A stretch of 64,000 bases of DNA from Ptiloglossa arizonensis (taxonomy: Eukaryota; Arthropoda; Insecta; Hymenoptera; Colletidae), in the NCBI RefSeq assembly GCF_051014685.1, contig NW_027478395.1:1178001-1242000 (forward strand), written 5' to 3'. Below, piece after piece: positions 24,831 to 37,070 of this stretch (position 1 is its first letter; each line of letters opens with the position of its first letter). Below the pieces are notes generated by a model. The model made no database searches. It saw only the letters and a list, made by a program, of their open reading frames with translations, and was not told the origin of the DNA. The position numbers were made by a program, and so were the translations under genes.

Positions 24831-26230
24831 CCTAGGGAAAAAATACACATACCGTTGTAATCGGGCGAGGTTCTACTTTCAGATGCAATAGGAATTTTTG
24901 GGTTAGGTCAATCCGTTCGCGAGATATGGGAGTTTGAAGGCAAGAAATTGTTGAGAAGGCAAAAAATTTTTCGCAATTCTGCTGCTTCAAACGCTTAACC
25001 AGAATGGCCCAGGGAAAAAATACACATACCGTTGTAATCGGGCGAGTTTCTACTTTCAGTTACAATGGGAATTTTTGGATCTGGTCAATCCGTTCGCGAG
25101 ATATCGGACTTTGGAGCTAAGAAATGGTTCACAAGACAACAAATTTTTCGCACTTCTGCTGCTCCAATCGCTTAACCAGAATGGCCTAGGGAAAAAATAC
25201 ACATACCGTTGCAATCGGGCGAGTTTCTACTTTCAGATGCAATAGGAACTTTTGGGTTAGGTCAATCCGTTCGCGAGATATGGGACTTTGAATCCAAGAA
25301 ATGGTTGAGAAGGCAACAAATTTTTCGCAATTCTGCTGCTTCAAACGCTTGACCAGAATGGCCTAGGGAAAAAATACACATACCGTTGTAATCGGTAGAG
25401 TTTCTAGTTTCACAAACAACAGGAATTTTTGGGTTTGGTCAATCCGTTCGCGAGATATGGGACTTTGAAGCTAAGAAATGGTTGAGGAGGCAAAAAATTT
25501 TTCGCAATTCTGCTGCTCCAAACGCTTAACCAGAATGGCCCAGGGAAAAAATACACATACCGTTGTAATCGGGCGAGTTTCTACTTTCAGTTACAATAGG
25601 AATTTTTGGATCTGGTCAATCCGTTCGCGAGATATGGGACTTTGAAGCTAAGAAATGGTTCACAAGACAACAAATTTTTCGCACTTCTGCTGCTCCAATC
25701 GCTTAACCAGAATGGCCTAGGGAAAAAATACACATACCGTTGTAATCGGGCGAGTTTCTACTTTCAGATGCAATAGGAATTTTTAGGTTAGGTCAATCCG
25801 TTCGCGAGATATGGGACTTTGAAGCCAAGAAATGGTTGAGAAGGCAACAAATTTTTCGCAATTCTGCTGCTTCAAACGCTTAACCAGAATGGCCTAGGGA
25901 AAAAATACACATACCGTTGTAATCGGTAGAGTTTCTACTTTCACAAACAACAGGAATTTTTGGGTTTGGTCAATCCGTTCGCGAGATATGGGAGTTTGAA
26001 GCCAAGAAATGGTTGAGAAGGCAAAAAATTTTTCGCAATTCTGCTGCTCCAAACGCTTAACCAGAATGGCCTAGGGAAAAAATACACATACCGTTGTAAT
26101 CGGTAGAGATTCTACTTTCACAAACATCAGGAATTTTTGGGTTTGGTCAATCCGTTCGCGAGATATGGGAGTTTGAAGCCAAGAAATGGTTGAGAAGGCA
26201 TAAAATTTTTCGCAATTCTGCTGATCCAAA

Positions 26231-26268
26231 CGCTTAACCAGAATGGCCTAGGGAAAAAATACACATAC
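26231..26268. other. Subfamily A/B junction inside one monomer
   Basis: The left part of this monomer is A-like (gaagccaag, aggcataaaat, ctgatccaaacgc, through about 26,231). The right part is B-like (acctttgcaatcgg from about 26,267, followed by gatgtagtagg and gagatgtggg). No foreign sequence separates the two, so the switch looks like homologous or unequal recombination, or the edge of an amplification wave, rather than an insertion. Confidence 0.75.
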
Positions 26269-26442
26269 CTTTGCAATCGGGCGAGTTTCTACTTTCAGAT
26301 GTAGTAGGAATTTTTGGGTTTGATCAATCCGTTCGCGAGATGTGGGAGTTTGAAGCAAAGAAATGGTTGTGAAGACAACAAATTTTCCGCACTTCTGCTG
26401 CTCCAAACGCTTAACCAGAATGGCCTAGGGAAAAAATACACG

Positions 26443-26459
26443 TTCCGTTGTAATCGGGC
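26443..26459 (+). other. CENP-B-box-like site with 8 of 9 core bases
   Basis: ttccgttgtaatcgggc has T at the first core position, so only one core base (T to C at position 3) differs from NTTCGNNNNANNCGGGN. It lies in the first B-type monomers after the subfamily junction. Confidence 0.5.
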
Positions 26460-27589
26460 GAGTTTCTACATTCAGACACAATAGGTATATTTGGGATTTG
26501 TCAATCCGTTCGCGAGATATGGGAGCTGGAAGCTAAGAAATGTTTGAGAAGGCAACAAATTTTGCGCATTTCAGCTGCTCCAAACGCTTAACCAGAATGG
26601 CCTTGGGAAAAAATACACATACCGTTGTTATCGTACGAGTTTCTACTTTCAGACGCAATAGGAATTTTTGGGTTTGGTCAATCCGTTCGCGAGATATGGG
26701 AGTTTGAAGCTAAGAAATGGTTGAGAGGACAACAAATTTTTCGCATTTCTGCTGCTTCAAACGCTTAACCAGAATGGCCCAGGGAAAAAATACACATACC
26801 GTTGTAATCGGGCGAGTTTCTACATTCAGACGCAGCAGGAATTTTTGGGTTTGGTCAATCCGTTCGCGAGGAATGGGAGTTTGAAGCTAAAATGTGGTTG
26901 AGAAAGCAACAAATTTTTCGCACTTCTGCTGCTCCAAACGCTTAACCAGGACGGCCTAGGGAAAAAATACACATACAGTTGTAATCGGGCTAGTTTCTAC
27001 TTTCAGATATAGTAGGAATTTTTGGGTTTGGTCAATCCGTTCGCGAGATGTGGCAGTTTGAAGCTAAGAAATGGTTGAGAAGACAACAAATTTTTCGCAT
27101 TTCTGCTGCTCCAAACTCTTAACCAGAATGGACTAGGAAAAAAATACACATACCGTTGTAATCGGGCGAGATTCAAGTTTCAGATGTAGTAGGAATTTTT
27201 GGGATTGGTTAACCAGTTCGCGAGATGTGGGAGTTTGAAGCTAAGATGTGGTTGAGAAAACAACAAATTTTTCGCACTTCTGCTGCCCCAAACGCTTAAC
27301 CAGAATGGCCTAGGGAAAAATAGACATACCGTTGTAATCGGGCGAGCTTCTACTTTCAGATGTAATAGAAATTTTTGGGTATGGTCAATCCGTTCGCGAG
27401 ATGTGGCAGTTTGAAGCTAAGAAATGGTTGAGAAGACAACAAATTTTTCGCATTTCTGCTGCTCCAAACGCTTAACCCGAATGGACTAGGGAAAAAATAC
27501 ACATACCTTTGTAATCGGGCGAGTTTCTACTTTCAGATGTAGTAGGAATTTTTGGGTTTGATCAATGCGTTCGCGAGATGTGGGAGTTT

Positions 27590-28585
27590 GAAGCAAAGAA
27601 ATGGTTGAGAAGACAACAAATTTTTCGCACTTCTGCTGCTCCAAACGCTTAACCAGAATGGCCTAGGGAAAAATACACATACCGTTGTAATCGGGCGAGT
27701 TTCTACATTCAGAAGCAATAGGAATATTTGGGTTTTGTCAATCCGTTCGCGAGATATGGGAGCTGGAAGCTAAGAAATGGTTGAGAAGGCAACAAATTTT
27801 GCGCATTTCAGCTGCTCCAAACGCTTATCCAGAATGGCCTTGGGAAAAAATACACATACCGTTGTTATCGTACGAGTTTCTAATTTCAGACGCAATAGGA
27901 ATTTTTGGGTTTGGTCTATCCGTTCGCGAGATATGGGAGTTTGAAGCTAAGAAATGGTTGAGAGGACAACAAATTTTTCGCATTTCTGCTGCTTCAAACG
28001 CTTAACCAGAATGGCCTAGGGAAAAAATACACATACCGTTGTAATCGGGCGAGTTTCTACATTCAGACGCAGCAGGAATTTTTGGGTTCGGTCAATCCGT
28101 TCGCGAGGAATGGGAGTTTGAAGCTAAAATGTGGTTGAGAAAGCAACAAATTTTTCGCACTTCTGCTGCTCCAAACGCTTAACCAGAACGGCCTAGGGAA
28201 AAAATACACATACAGTTGTAATCGGGCTAGTTTCTACTTTCAGATATAGTAGGAATTTTTGGGTTTGGTCAATCCGTTCGCGAGATGTGGCAGTTTGAAG
28301 CTAAGAAATGGTTGAGAAGACAACAAATTTTTCACATTTCTGCTGCTCCAAACGCTTAACCAGAATGGCCTAGTGAAAAAATTCACATACCTTTGTAATC
28401 GGGCGAGTATCTACTTTCAGATATAGTAGGAATTTTTGGGTTTGATCAATCCGTTCGCGAGATGTGGGAGTTTGAAGCTAAGAAATGTTTGAGAAGACAA
28501 CAAATTTTTCGCACTTCTGCTCCTCCAAACGCTTAACCAGAATGGCCTAGGGAAAAATACACATACCGTTGTAATCGGGCGAGTT
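27590..28585 (+). repeat. 1-kb segment duplicated 20.8 kb away (with 48,354-49,349)
   Basis: About 5.6 monomers recur at an offset of 20,764 bp with the same rare markers in order: gaagcaaag, cagaagcaatagg, gggttttgtc, gttgttatcgtacg, ttgagaggaca (ttgagagaaca in the partner), cgggctag and gagtatct. Parts also recur near 52,300-52,870. Copies this far apart show exchange across at least 20 kb of array. Confidence 0.75.
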
Positions 28586-28659
28586 TCTACATTCAGATGT
28601 AGTAGGAATTTTTGGGTTTGGTCAATTCGTTCGCGAGATGTGGGAGTTTGAAGCTGAGA

Positions 28660-29830
28660 AATGGTTGAGAAGGCAACAAATTTTTCGCACTTCTGCTGCT
28701 CCAAACGCTTAATCAGAATGCCCTAGGGAAAAAATACACATACCGTTGTAATCGGGCGAGCTTCTACTTTCATATGTAATAGAAATTTTTGGGTTTGGTC
28801 AATCCGTTCGCGAGATATGGGAGTTGGAAGCTAATAAATGGTTGAGAAGGCAACAAATTTTTCGCAATTCTGCTGCCCCAAACGCTTAACCAGAACGGCC
28901 TAGGGAAAAAATACACATACCGTTGTTATTGTATGAGTTTCTACTTTCAGACGCAATAGGAATTTTTGGGTTTGGTCAATCCGTTCGCGAGATATGGGAG
29001 TTTGAAGCTGAGAAATGCTTGAGAAGGCAACAAATTTTTCGCACTTCTGCTGCACCAAACGCTTAACCTGAATAGCCTAGTGAAAAAATACACATACCTG
29101 TGTAATCGGTCGAGTTTCTACTTTCAGATATAGTAGGAATTTTTGGGTTTGATCAATCCGTTCGCGAGATGTGGGAGTTTGAAGCTAAGAAATGGTTGAG
29201 AAGACAACAAATTTTTCGCACTTCTGCTTCTCCAAACGCTGAACCAGAGTGGCCTAGGGAAAAATGCACATACTGTTGTAATCGGGCGAGTTTCTACATT
29301 CAGACGCAGTAGGAATTGTTGGGTTTGGTCAATCCGTTCGCGAGATATAGAAGTTTGAAGCTAAGAAATGGTTGAGAAGGCAACAAATTTTTCGCAATTC
29401 TGCTGCTCCAAACGCTTAACCAGAATGGCCTTGGGAAAAAATGCACATACCGTTGTTTTCGTACAAGTTTCTACTTTCAGACGCAATAGGAATTTTTGGG
29501 TTTGGACAATCCGTTCGCGAGATACGGGAGTTTGAAGCTAAGAAATGGTTGAGAAGACAACAAATTTTTCGCAATTCTGCTGCTCCAAACGCTTAACCAG
29601 ACTGGGCTAGGGAAAAAATACACACACCGTTGTAATCGGGCGAGTTTCCACATTCAGACGCAGTAGGAATTTTTGAGTTTGGTCAATTCGTTCGCGAGAT
29701 GTGGGAGTTTGATGCTAAGATGTGTTTCAGAAAACAACAAATTTTTTGCAATTCTGCTGCCCCAAACGCTTAACCAGAATGGCCTAGGGAAAAAATACAC
29801 ATACCGTTGTAATCGGGCGAGTTTCTACAT
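28660..29830 (+). repeat. 1.17-kb segment (pairs with 33,079-34,249)
   Basis: Offset 4,419 bp (25 monomers less 6 bp). Shared markers are aatcagaatgccctagg, gttgttattgtatgag, gaatagcctagtg, gagatataga and gtttccacattc. Six single-base differences were noticed. The direct 1,591-bp tandem duplication sits between the two copies. Confidence 0.8.
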
Positions 29831-31210
29831 TCAGACGCAATAGGAATATTTGGGTTTTGTCAATCCGTTCGCGAGATATGGGAGCTGGAAGTTAAGAAAT
29901 GGTTGAGAAGGCAACAAATTTTGCGCATTTCAGCTGCTCCAAACGCTTAACCAGAATGGCCTTGGGAAAAAATACACATGCCGTAGTTATCGTACGAGTT
30001 TCTAATTTCAGACGCAATAGGAATTTTTGGGTTTGGTCTATCCGTTCGCGAGATATGGGAGTTTGAAGCTAAGAAATGGTTGAGAGGACAACAAATTTTT
30101 CGCATTTCTGCTGCTTCAAACGCTTAACCAGAATGGCCTAGGGAAAAAATACACATACCGTTGTAATCAGGCGAGTTTCTACATTCAGACGCAGCAGGAA
30201 TTTTTGGGTTCGGTCAATCCGTTCGCGAGATATGGGAGTTTGAAGCTAAAATGTGGTTGAGAAAACAACAAATTTTTCGCGCTTCTGCTGCTCCAAACGC
30301 TTAACCAGAACGGCCTAGGGAAAAAATACACATACAGTTGTAATCGGGCTAGTTTCTACTTTCAGATATAGTAGGAATTTTTGGGTTTGGTCAATCCGTT
30401 CGCGAGATGTGGCAGTTTGAAGCTAAGAAATGGTTGAGAAGACAACAAATTTTTCACATTTCTGCTGCTCCAAACGCTTAACCAGAATGGCCTAGTGAAA
30501 AAATTCACATACCTTTGTAATCGGGCGAGTATCTACTTTCAGATATAGTAGGAATTTTTGGGTTTGATCAATCCGTTCGCGAGATGTGGGAGTTTGAAGC
30601 TAAGAAATGTTTGAGAAGACAACAAATTTTTCGCACTTCTGCTCCTCCAAACGCTTAACCAGAATGGCCTAGGGAAAAATACACATACCGTTGTAATCGG
30701 GCGAGTTTCTACATTCAGACGCAGCAGGAATTTTTGGGTTTTGTCAATCCGTTCGCTAGATATGGGAGTTTGAAGCTAAGAAATGGTTGAGAAGACAACA
30801 AATTTTTCGCACTTCTGCTGCTCCAAACGCTTAACCAGAATGGCCTAGGGAAAAATACACATGCCGTTGTTATCGGGCGAGCTTCTACTTTCATATGTAA
30901 TAGAAATTTTTGGGTTTGGTCAATCCGTTCGCGAGATATGGGAGTTGGAAGTTAATAAATGGTTGAGAAGGCAACAAATTTTTCGCACTTCTGCTGCCCC
31001 AAACGCTTAACCAGAGCGGCCTAGGGAAAAAATACCCATACTGTTGTAATCGGGCGAGTTTCTACATTCAGACGCAGCAGGAATTTTTGGCTGTGGCCAA
31101 TCCGTTCGCGAGATATGGGAGTTTGAAGCTAAGAAATGTTTGAGAAGGCAACAAATTTTTCGCACTTCTGCTGCTCCAAACTCTTAACCAGAATGGCCTA
31201 GGGAAAAAAT
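29620..31210 (+). repeat. Direct tandem 1,591-bp duplication, left copy
   Basis: Nine monomers less 2 bp, beginning at the cacacaccg variant (29,621) and ending just before its next occurrence at 31,212. The markers gtttccacattc, gatgctaagatgtg, atgccgtagttatc, cggctag-type cgggctag, and ggctgtggcc all recur in the second copy. Reading the two copies side by side I noticed one substitution (ggcctaggg at about 30,313 versus ggcgtaggg at about 31,904). Confidence 0.88.
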
Positions 31211-32801
31211 ACACACACCGTTGTAATCGGGCGAGTTTCCACATTCAGACGCAGTAGGAATTTTTGAGTTTGGTCAATTCGTTCGCGAGATGTGGGAGTT
31301 TGATGCTAAGATGTGTTTCAGAAAACAACAAATTTTTTGCAATTCTGCTGCCCCAAACGCTTAACCAGAATGGCCTAGGGAAAAAATACACATACCGTTG
31401 TAATCGGGCGAGTTTCTACATTCAGACGCAATAGGAATATTTGGGTTTTGTCAATCCGTTCGCGAGATATGGGAGCTGGAAGTTAAGAAATGGTTGAGAA
31501 GGCAACAAATTTTGCGCATTTCAGCTGCTCCAAACGCTTAACCAGAATGGCCTTGGGAAAAAATACACATGCCGTAGTTATCGTACGAGTTTCTAATTTC
31601 AGACGCAATAGGAATTTTTGGGTTTGGTCTATCCGTTCGCGAGATATGGGAGTTTGAAGCTAAGAAATGGTTGAGAGGACAACAAATTTTTCGCATTTCT
31701 GCTGCTTCAAACGCTTAACCAGAATGGCCTAGGGAAAAAATACACATACCGTTGTAATCAGGCGAGTTTCTACATTCAGACGCAGCAGGAATTTTTGGGT
31801 TCGGTCAATCCGTTCGCGAGATATGGGAGTTTGAAGCTAAAATGTGGTTGAGAAAACAACAAATTTTTCGCGCTTCTGCTGCTCCAAACGCTTAACCAGA
31901 ACGGCGTAGGGAAAAAATACACATACAGTTGTAATCGGGCTAGTTTCTACTTTCAGATATAGTAGGAATTTTTGGGTTTGGTCAATCCGTTCGCGAGATG
32001 TGGCAGTTTGAAGCTAAGAAATGGTTGAGAAGACAACAAATTTTTCACATTTCTGCTGCTCCAAACGCTTAACCAGAATGGCCTAGTGAAAAAATTCACA
32101 TACCTTTGTAATCGGGCGAGTATCTACTTTCAGATATAGTAGGAATTTTTGGGTTTGATCAATCCGTTCGCGAGATGTGGGAGTTTGAAGCTAAGAAATG
32201 TTTGAGAAGACAACAAATTTTTCGCACTTCTGCTCCTCCAAACGCTTAACCAGAATGGCCTAGGGAAAAATACACATACCGTTGTAATCGGGCGAGTTTC
32301 TACATTCAGACGCAGCAGGAATTTTTGGGTTTTGTCAATCCGTTCGCTAGATATGGGAGTTTGAAGCTAAGAAATGGTTGAGAAGACAACAAATTTTTCG
32401 CACTTCTGCTGCTCCAAACGCTTAACCAGAATGGCCTAGGGAAAAATACACATGCCGTTGTTATCGGGCGAGCTTCTACTTTCATATGTAATAGAAATTT
32501 TTGGGTTTGGTCAATCCGTTCGCGAGATATGGGAGTTGGAAGTTAATAAATGGTTGAGAAGGCAACAAATTTTTCGCACTTCTGCTGCCCCAAACGCTTA
32601 ACCAGAGCGGCCTAGGGAAAAAATACCCATACTGTTGTAATCGGGCGAGTTTCTACATTCAGACGCAGCAGGAATTTTTGGCTGTGGCCAATCCGTTCGC
32701 GAGATATGGGAGTTTGAAGCTAAGAAATGTTTGAGAAGGCAACAAATTTTTCGCACTTCTGCTGCTCCAAACTCTTAACCAGAATGGCCTAGGGAAAAAA
32801 T
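31211..32801 (+). repeat. Direct tandem 1,591-bp duplication, right copy
   Basis: Immediately follows the left copy with no spacer. After about 32,803 the sequence departs (gttgtgatcggg instead of the cacacaccg and gtttccac sequence). Near-identity implies a very recent unequal exchange, or an assembly error that entered one read path twice. Confidence 0.88.
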
Positions 32802-33078
32802 ACACATACCGTTGTGATCGGGCGAGTTTCTACATTCAGACGCAGCAGGAATTTTTGGGTTTGGTCAATCCGTTCGCGAGATATGGGAGTTTGAAGTTAA
32901 GAAATGGTTGAGAAGACAACAAATTTTTCGCACTTCTGCTCCTCCAAATGCTTAACCAGAATGGCCTAGTGAAAAAATACACATAGCTTTGTAATCGGGC
33001 GAGATTCTACTTTCAGATGTAGTAGGAATTTTTTGTTTGGTCAATCCGTTCGCGAGATGTGGGAGTTTGAAGCTAAGA

Positions 33079-34249
33079 AATGGTTGAGAAGGCAACAAAT
33101 TTTTCGCACTTCTGCTGCTCCAAACGCTTAATCAGAATGCCCTAGGGAAAAAATACACATACCGTTGTAATCGGGCGAGCTTCTACTTTCATATGTAATA
33201 GAAATTTTTGGGTTTGGTCAATCCGTTCGCGAGATATGGGAGTTGGAAGCTAATAAATGGTTGAGAAGGCAACAAATTTTTCGCACTTCTGCTGCCCCAA
33301 ACGCTTAACCAGAACGGCCTAGGGAAAAAATACACATACCGTTGTTATTGTATGAGTTTCTACTTTCAGACGCAATAGGAATTTTTGGGTTTGGTCAATC
33401 CGTTCGCGAGATATGGGAGTTTGAAGCTGAGAAATGCTTGAGAAGGCAACAAATTTTTCGCACTTCTGCTGCACCAAACGCTTAACCTGAATAGCCTAGT
33501 GAAAAAATACACATACCTGTGTAATCGGGCGAGTTTCTACTTTCAGATATAGTAGGAATTTTTGGGTTTGATCAATCCGTTCGCGAGATGTGGGAGTTTG
33601 AAGCTAAGAAATGGTTGAGAAGACAACAAATTTTTCGCACTTCTGCTGCTCCAAACGCTGAACCAGAGTGGCCTAGGGAAAAATGCACATACTGTTGTAA
33701 TCGGGCGAGTTTCTACATTCAGACGCAGTAGGAATTGTTGGGTTTGGTCAATCCGTTCGCGAGATATAGAAGTTTGAAGCTAAGAAATGGTTGAGAAGGC
33801 AACAAATTTTTCGCAATTCTGCTGCTCCAAACGCTTAACCAGAATGGCCTTGGGAAAAAATGCACATACCGTTGTTTTCGTACAAGTTTCTACTTTCAGA
33901 CGCAATAGGAATTTTTGGGTTTGGACAATCCGTTCGCGAGATACGGGAGTTTGAAGCTAAGAAATGGTTGAGAAGACAACAAATTTTTCGCAATTCTGCT
34001 GCTCCAAACGCTTAACCAGAATGGGCTAGGGAAAAAATACACACACCGTTGTAATCGGGCGAGTTTCCACATTCAGACGCAGTAGGAATTTTTGAGTTTG
34101 GTCAATTCGTTCGCGAGTTGTGGGAGTTTGATGCTAAGATGTGTTTCAGAAAACAACAAATTTTTTGCAATTCTGGTGCCCCAAACGCTTAACCAGAATG
34201 GCCTAGGGAAAAAATACACATACCGTTGTAATCGGGCGAGTTTCTACTT
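33079..34249 (+). repeat. 1.17-kb segment (pairs with 28,660-29,830)
   Basis: Partner of 28,660-29,830. Differences noticed include cgagttgtggg for cgagatgtggg near 34,116 and ctggtgcccc for ctgctgcccc near 34,174. Confidence 0.8.
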
Positions 34250-34410
34250 TCAGACGCAATAGGAATTTTTGGGTTTGGTCAATCCGTTCGCGAGATATGG
34301 GAGTTGGAAGCTAAGAAATGGTTGAGAAGGCAACAAATTTTGCGCATTTCAGCTGCTCCAAACGCTAAACCAGAATGGCCTTGGGACAAAATACACATAC
34401 CGTTGTAATC

Positions 34411-35085
34411 GGGCGAGCTTCTACTTTCATATGTAATAGAAATTTTTGGGTTTGGTCAATCCGTTCGCGAGATATGGGAGTTGGAAGTTAATGAATGGTT
34501 GAGAAGGCAACAAATTTTTCGCACTTCTGCTGCCCCAAACGCTTAACCAGAATGGCCTAGGGAAAAATAGACATACCGTTGTAATCGGGCGAGCTTCTAC
34601 TTTCATATGTAATAGAAATTTTTGGGTTTGGTCAATCCGTTCGCGAGATATGGGAGTTGGAAGTTAATAAATGGTTGAGAAGGCAACAAATTTTTCGCAC
34701 TTCTGCTGCCCCAAACGCTTAACCAGAACGGCCTAGGGAAAAAATACCCATACTGTTGTAATCGGGCGAGTTTCTACATTCAGACGCTGCAGGAATTTTT
34801 GGCTGTGGCCAATCCGTTCGCGAGATATGGGAGTTTGAAGCTAAGAAATGTTTGAGAAGGCAACAAATTTTTCGCACTTCTGCTGCTCCAAACTCTTAAC
34901 CAGAATGGCCTAGGGAAAAAATACACATACCGTTGTAATCGAGCGAGTTTCTACATTCAGACGCAATAGGAATTTTTGGGTTTGGTCAATCCGTTCGCGA
35001 GATATGGGAGTTGGAAGCTAAGAAATGGTTGAGAAGGCAACAAATTTTGCGCATTTCAGCTGCTCCAAACGCTAAACCAGAATGG
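34411..35085 (+). repeat. 884-bp-offset duplication, left copy
   Basis: Five monomers less 1 bp separate the two copies. The markers ggaagttaatgaatgg (34,491 and 35,375), acgctgcagg, ggctgtggcc and atcgagcgag occur in the same order in both. The pair ends where gcctagggaa in this copy replaces gccttgggac in the next. Confidence 0.82.
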
Positions 35086-35283
35086 CCTAGGGAAAAAATA
35101 CACATACCGTTGTAATCGGGCGAGTTTCTACTTTCAGATGTAGTAGGATATTTTTGGGTTTGGTCAATCCGCTCGCGAGATGTGGGAGTTTGAAGATAAG
35201 ATGTGGTTGAGAAAACAACAAATTTTTCGCACTTCTGCTGCTCCAATCGCTTAACCAGAATGGCCTAGGGAAAAATACACATG

Positions 35284-35969
35284 CCGTTGTTATCGGGCGA
35301 GCTTCTACTTTCATATGTAATAGAAATTTTTGGGTTTGGTCAATCCGTTCGCGAGATATGGGAGTTGGAAGTTAATGAATGGTTGAGAAGGCAACAAATT
35401 TTTCGCACTTCTGCTGCCCCAAACGCTTAACCAGAATGGCCTAGGGAAAAATAGACATACCGTTGTAATCGGGCGAGCTTCTACTTTCATATGTAATAGA
35501 AATTTTTGGGTTTGGTCAATCCGTTCGCGAGATATGGGAGTTGGAAGTTAATAAATGGTTGAGAAGGCAACAAATTTTTCGCACTTCTGCTGCCCCAAAC
35601 GCTTAACCAGAACGGCCTAGGGAAAAAATACCCATACTGTTGTAATCGGGCGAGTTTCTACATTCAGACGCTGCAGGAATTTTTGGCTGTGGCCAATCCG
35701 TTCGCGAGATATGGGAGTTTGAAGCTAAGAAATGTTTGAGAAGGCAACAAATTTTTCGCACTTCTGCTGCTCCAAACTCTTAACCAGAATGGCCTAGGGA
35801 AAAAATACACATACCGTTGTAATCGAGCGAGTTTCTACATTCAGACGCAATAGGAATTTTTGGGTTTGGTCAATCCGTTCGCGAGATATGGGAGTTGGAA
35901 GCTAAGAAATGGTTGAGAAGGCAACAAATTTTGCGCATTTCAGCTGCTCCAAACGCTAAACCAGAATGG
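35284..35969 (+). repeat. 884-bp-offset duplication, right copy
   Basis: Partner of 34,411-35,085. About 1.24 kb downstream of the start of the spacer, a two-monomer block (35,087-35,314) recurs at 36,329-36,556, giving overlapping events in the same 2 kb. Confidence 0.82.
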
Positions 35970-36014
35970 CCTTGGGACAAAATACACATACCGTTGTTAT
36001 CGTACGAGTTTCTA

Positions 36015-36019
36015 TTATA
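36015..36019 (+). repeat. 5-bp ttata insertion variant (site 1 of 6)
   Basis: A ttata is inserted between tttcta and ctttcag, directly upstream of the hypervariable cassette. All six examples (41,321, 45,096, 46,161, 48,111 and 50,063 are the others) occur in monomers of the gttgttatcgtacgag type and are followed by gggtttggacaatcc, so they form one lineage. Confidence 0.85.
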
Positions 36020-37053
36020 CTTTCAGACGCAATAGGAATTTTTGGGTTTGGACAATCCGTTCGCGAGATATGGGAGTTTGAAGCTAAGAAATGGTAGAGA
36101 AGACAACAAATTTTTCGCACTTCTGCTGCACCAAACGCTTAACCTGAATAGCCTAGTGAAAAAATACACATACCTTTGTAATCGGGCGAGATTCTACTTT
36201 CAGATGTAGTAGGAATTTTTTGTTTGGTCAATCCGTTCGCGAGATGTGGGAGTTTGAAGCTAAGAAATGGTTGAGAAGACAACAAATTTTTCGCACTTCT
36301 GCTGCTCCAAACGCTTAACCAGAATGGCCTAGGGAAAAAATACACATACCGTTGTAATCGGGCGAGTTTCTACTTTCAGATGTAGTAGGATATTTTTGGG
36401 TTTGGTCAATCCGCTCGCGAGATGTGGGAGTTTGAAGATAAGATGTGGTTGAGAAAACAACAAATTTTTCGCACTTCTGCTGCTCCAATCGCTTAACCAG
36501 AATGGCCTAGGGAAAAATACACATGCCGTTGTTATCGGGCGAGCTTCTACTTTCATATGTAATAGAAATTTTTGGGTTTGGTCAATCCGTTCGCGAGATA
36601 TGGGAGTTGGAAGTTAATAAATGGTTGAGAAGGCAACAAATTTTTCGCACTTCTGCTGCCCCAAACGCTTAACCAGAATGGCCTAGGGAAAAATAGACAT
36701 ACCGTTGTAATCGGGCGAGCTTCTACTTTCAGATGTAATAGAAATTTTTGGGTATGGTCAATCCGTTCGCGAGATGTGGCAGTTTGAAGCTAAGAAATGG
36801 TTGAGAAGACAACAAATTTTTCGCATTTCTGCTGCTCCAAACGCTTAACCAGAACGGCCTAGGGAAAAAATACACATACAGTTGTAATCGGGCTAGTTTC
36901 TACTTTCAGATATAGTAGGAATTTTTGGATTTGGTCAATCCGTTCGCGAGATGTGGGAGTTTGAAGCAAAGAAATGGTTGAGAAGACAACAAATTTTACG
37001 CACTTCTGCTGCTCCAAACGCTTAACCAGAATGGCCTAGGGAAAAAATACACA

Positions 37054-37070
37054 TTCCGTTGTAATCGGGC
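37054..37070 (+). other. CENP-B-box-like site with 8 of 9 core bases
   Basis: Same ttccgttgtaatcgggc form, in a monomer followed by caataggaatatttggg, as at 26,443 and 43,302. Confidence 0.5.

Larger units (their letters stand above)
1..26250 (+). repeat. Satellite subfamily A block
   Basis: Monomers here end the CENP-B-like region with ctactttca in every copy I read. They often carry gaagccaag and caaaaaatttt, and cassette alleles atgcaata, ttacaata, acgcagca and caagcaaca. The forms ctacattcag and ccttggg that are common further on were not seen. Two broad monomer types alternate irregularly: gactttgaagctaag with cacttctgc, and gagtttgaagccaag with caattctgc. Higher-order organisation is irregular: 12/24-monomer offsets up to 10 kb and 6-, 22- and 38/40-monomer offsets from 11 to 25 kb. 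No coding or unique DNA lies in the block. Confidence 0.9.
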
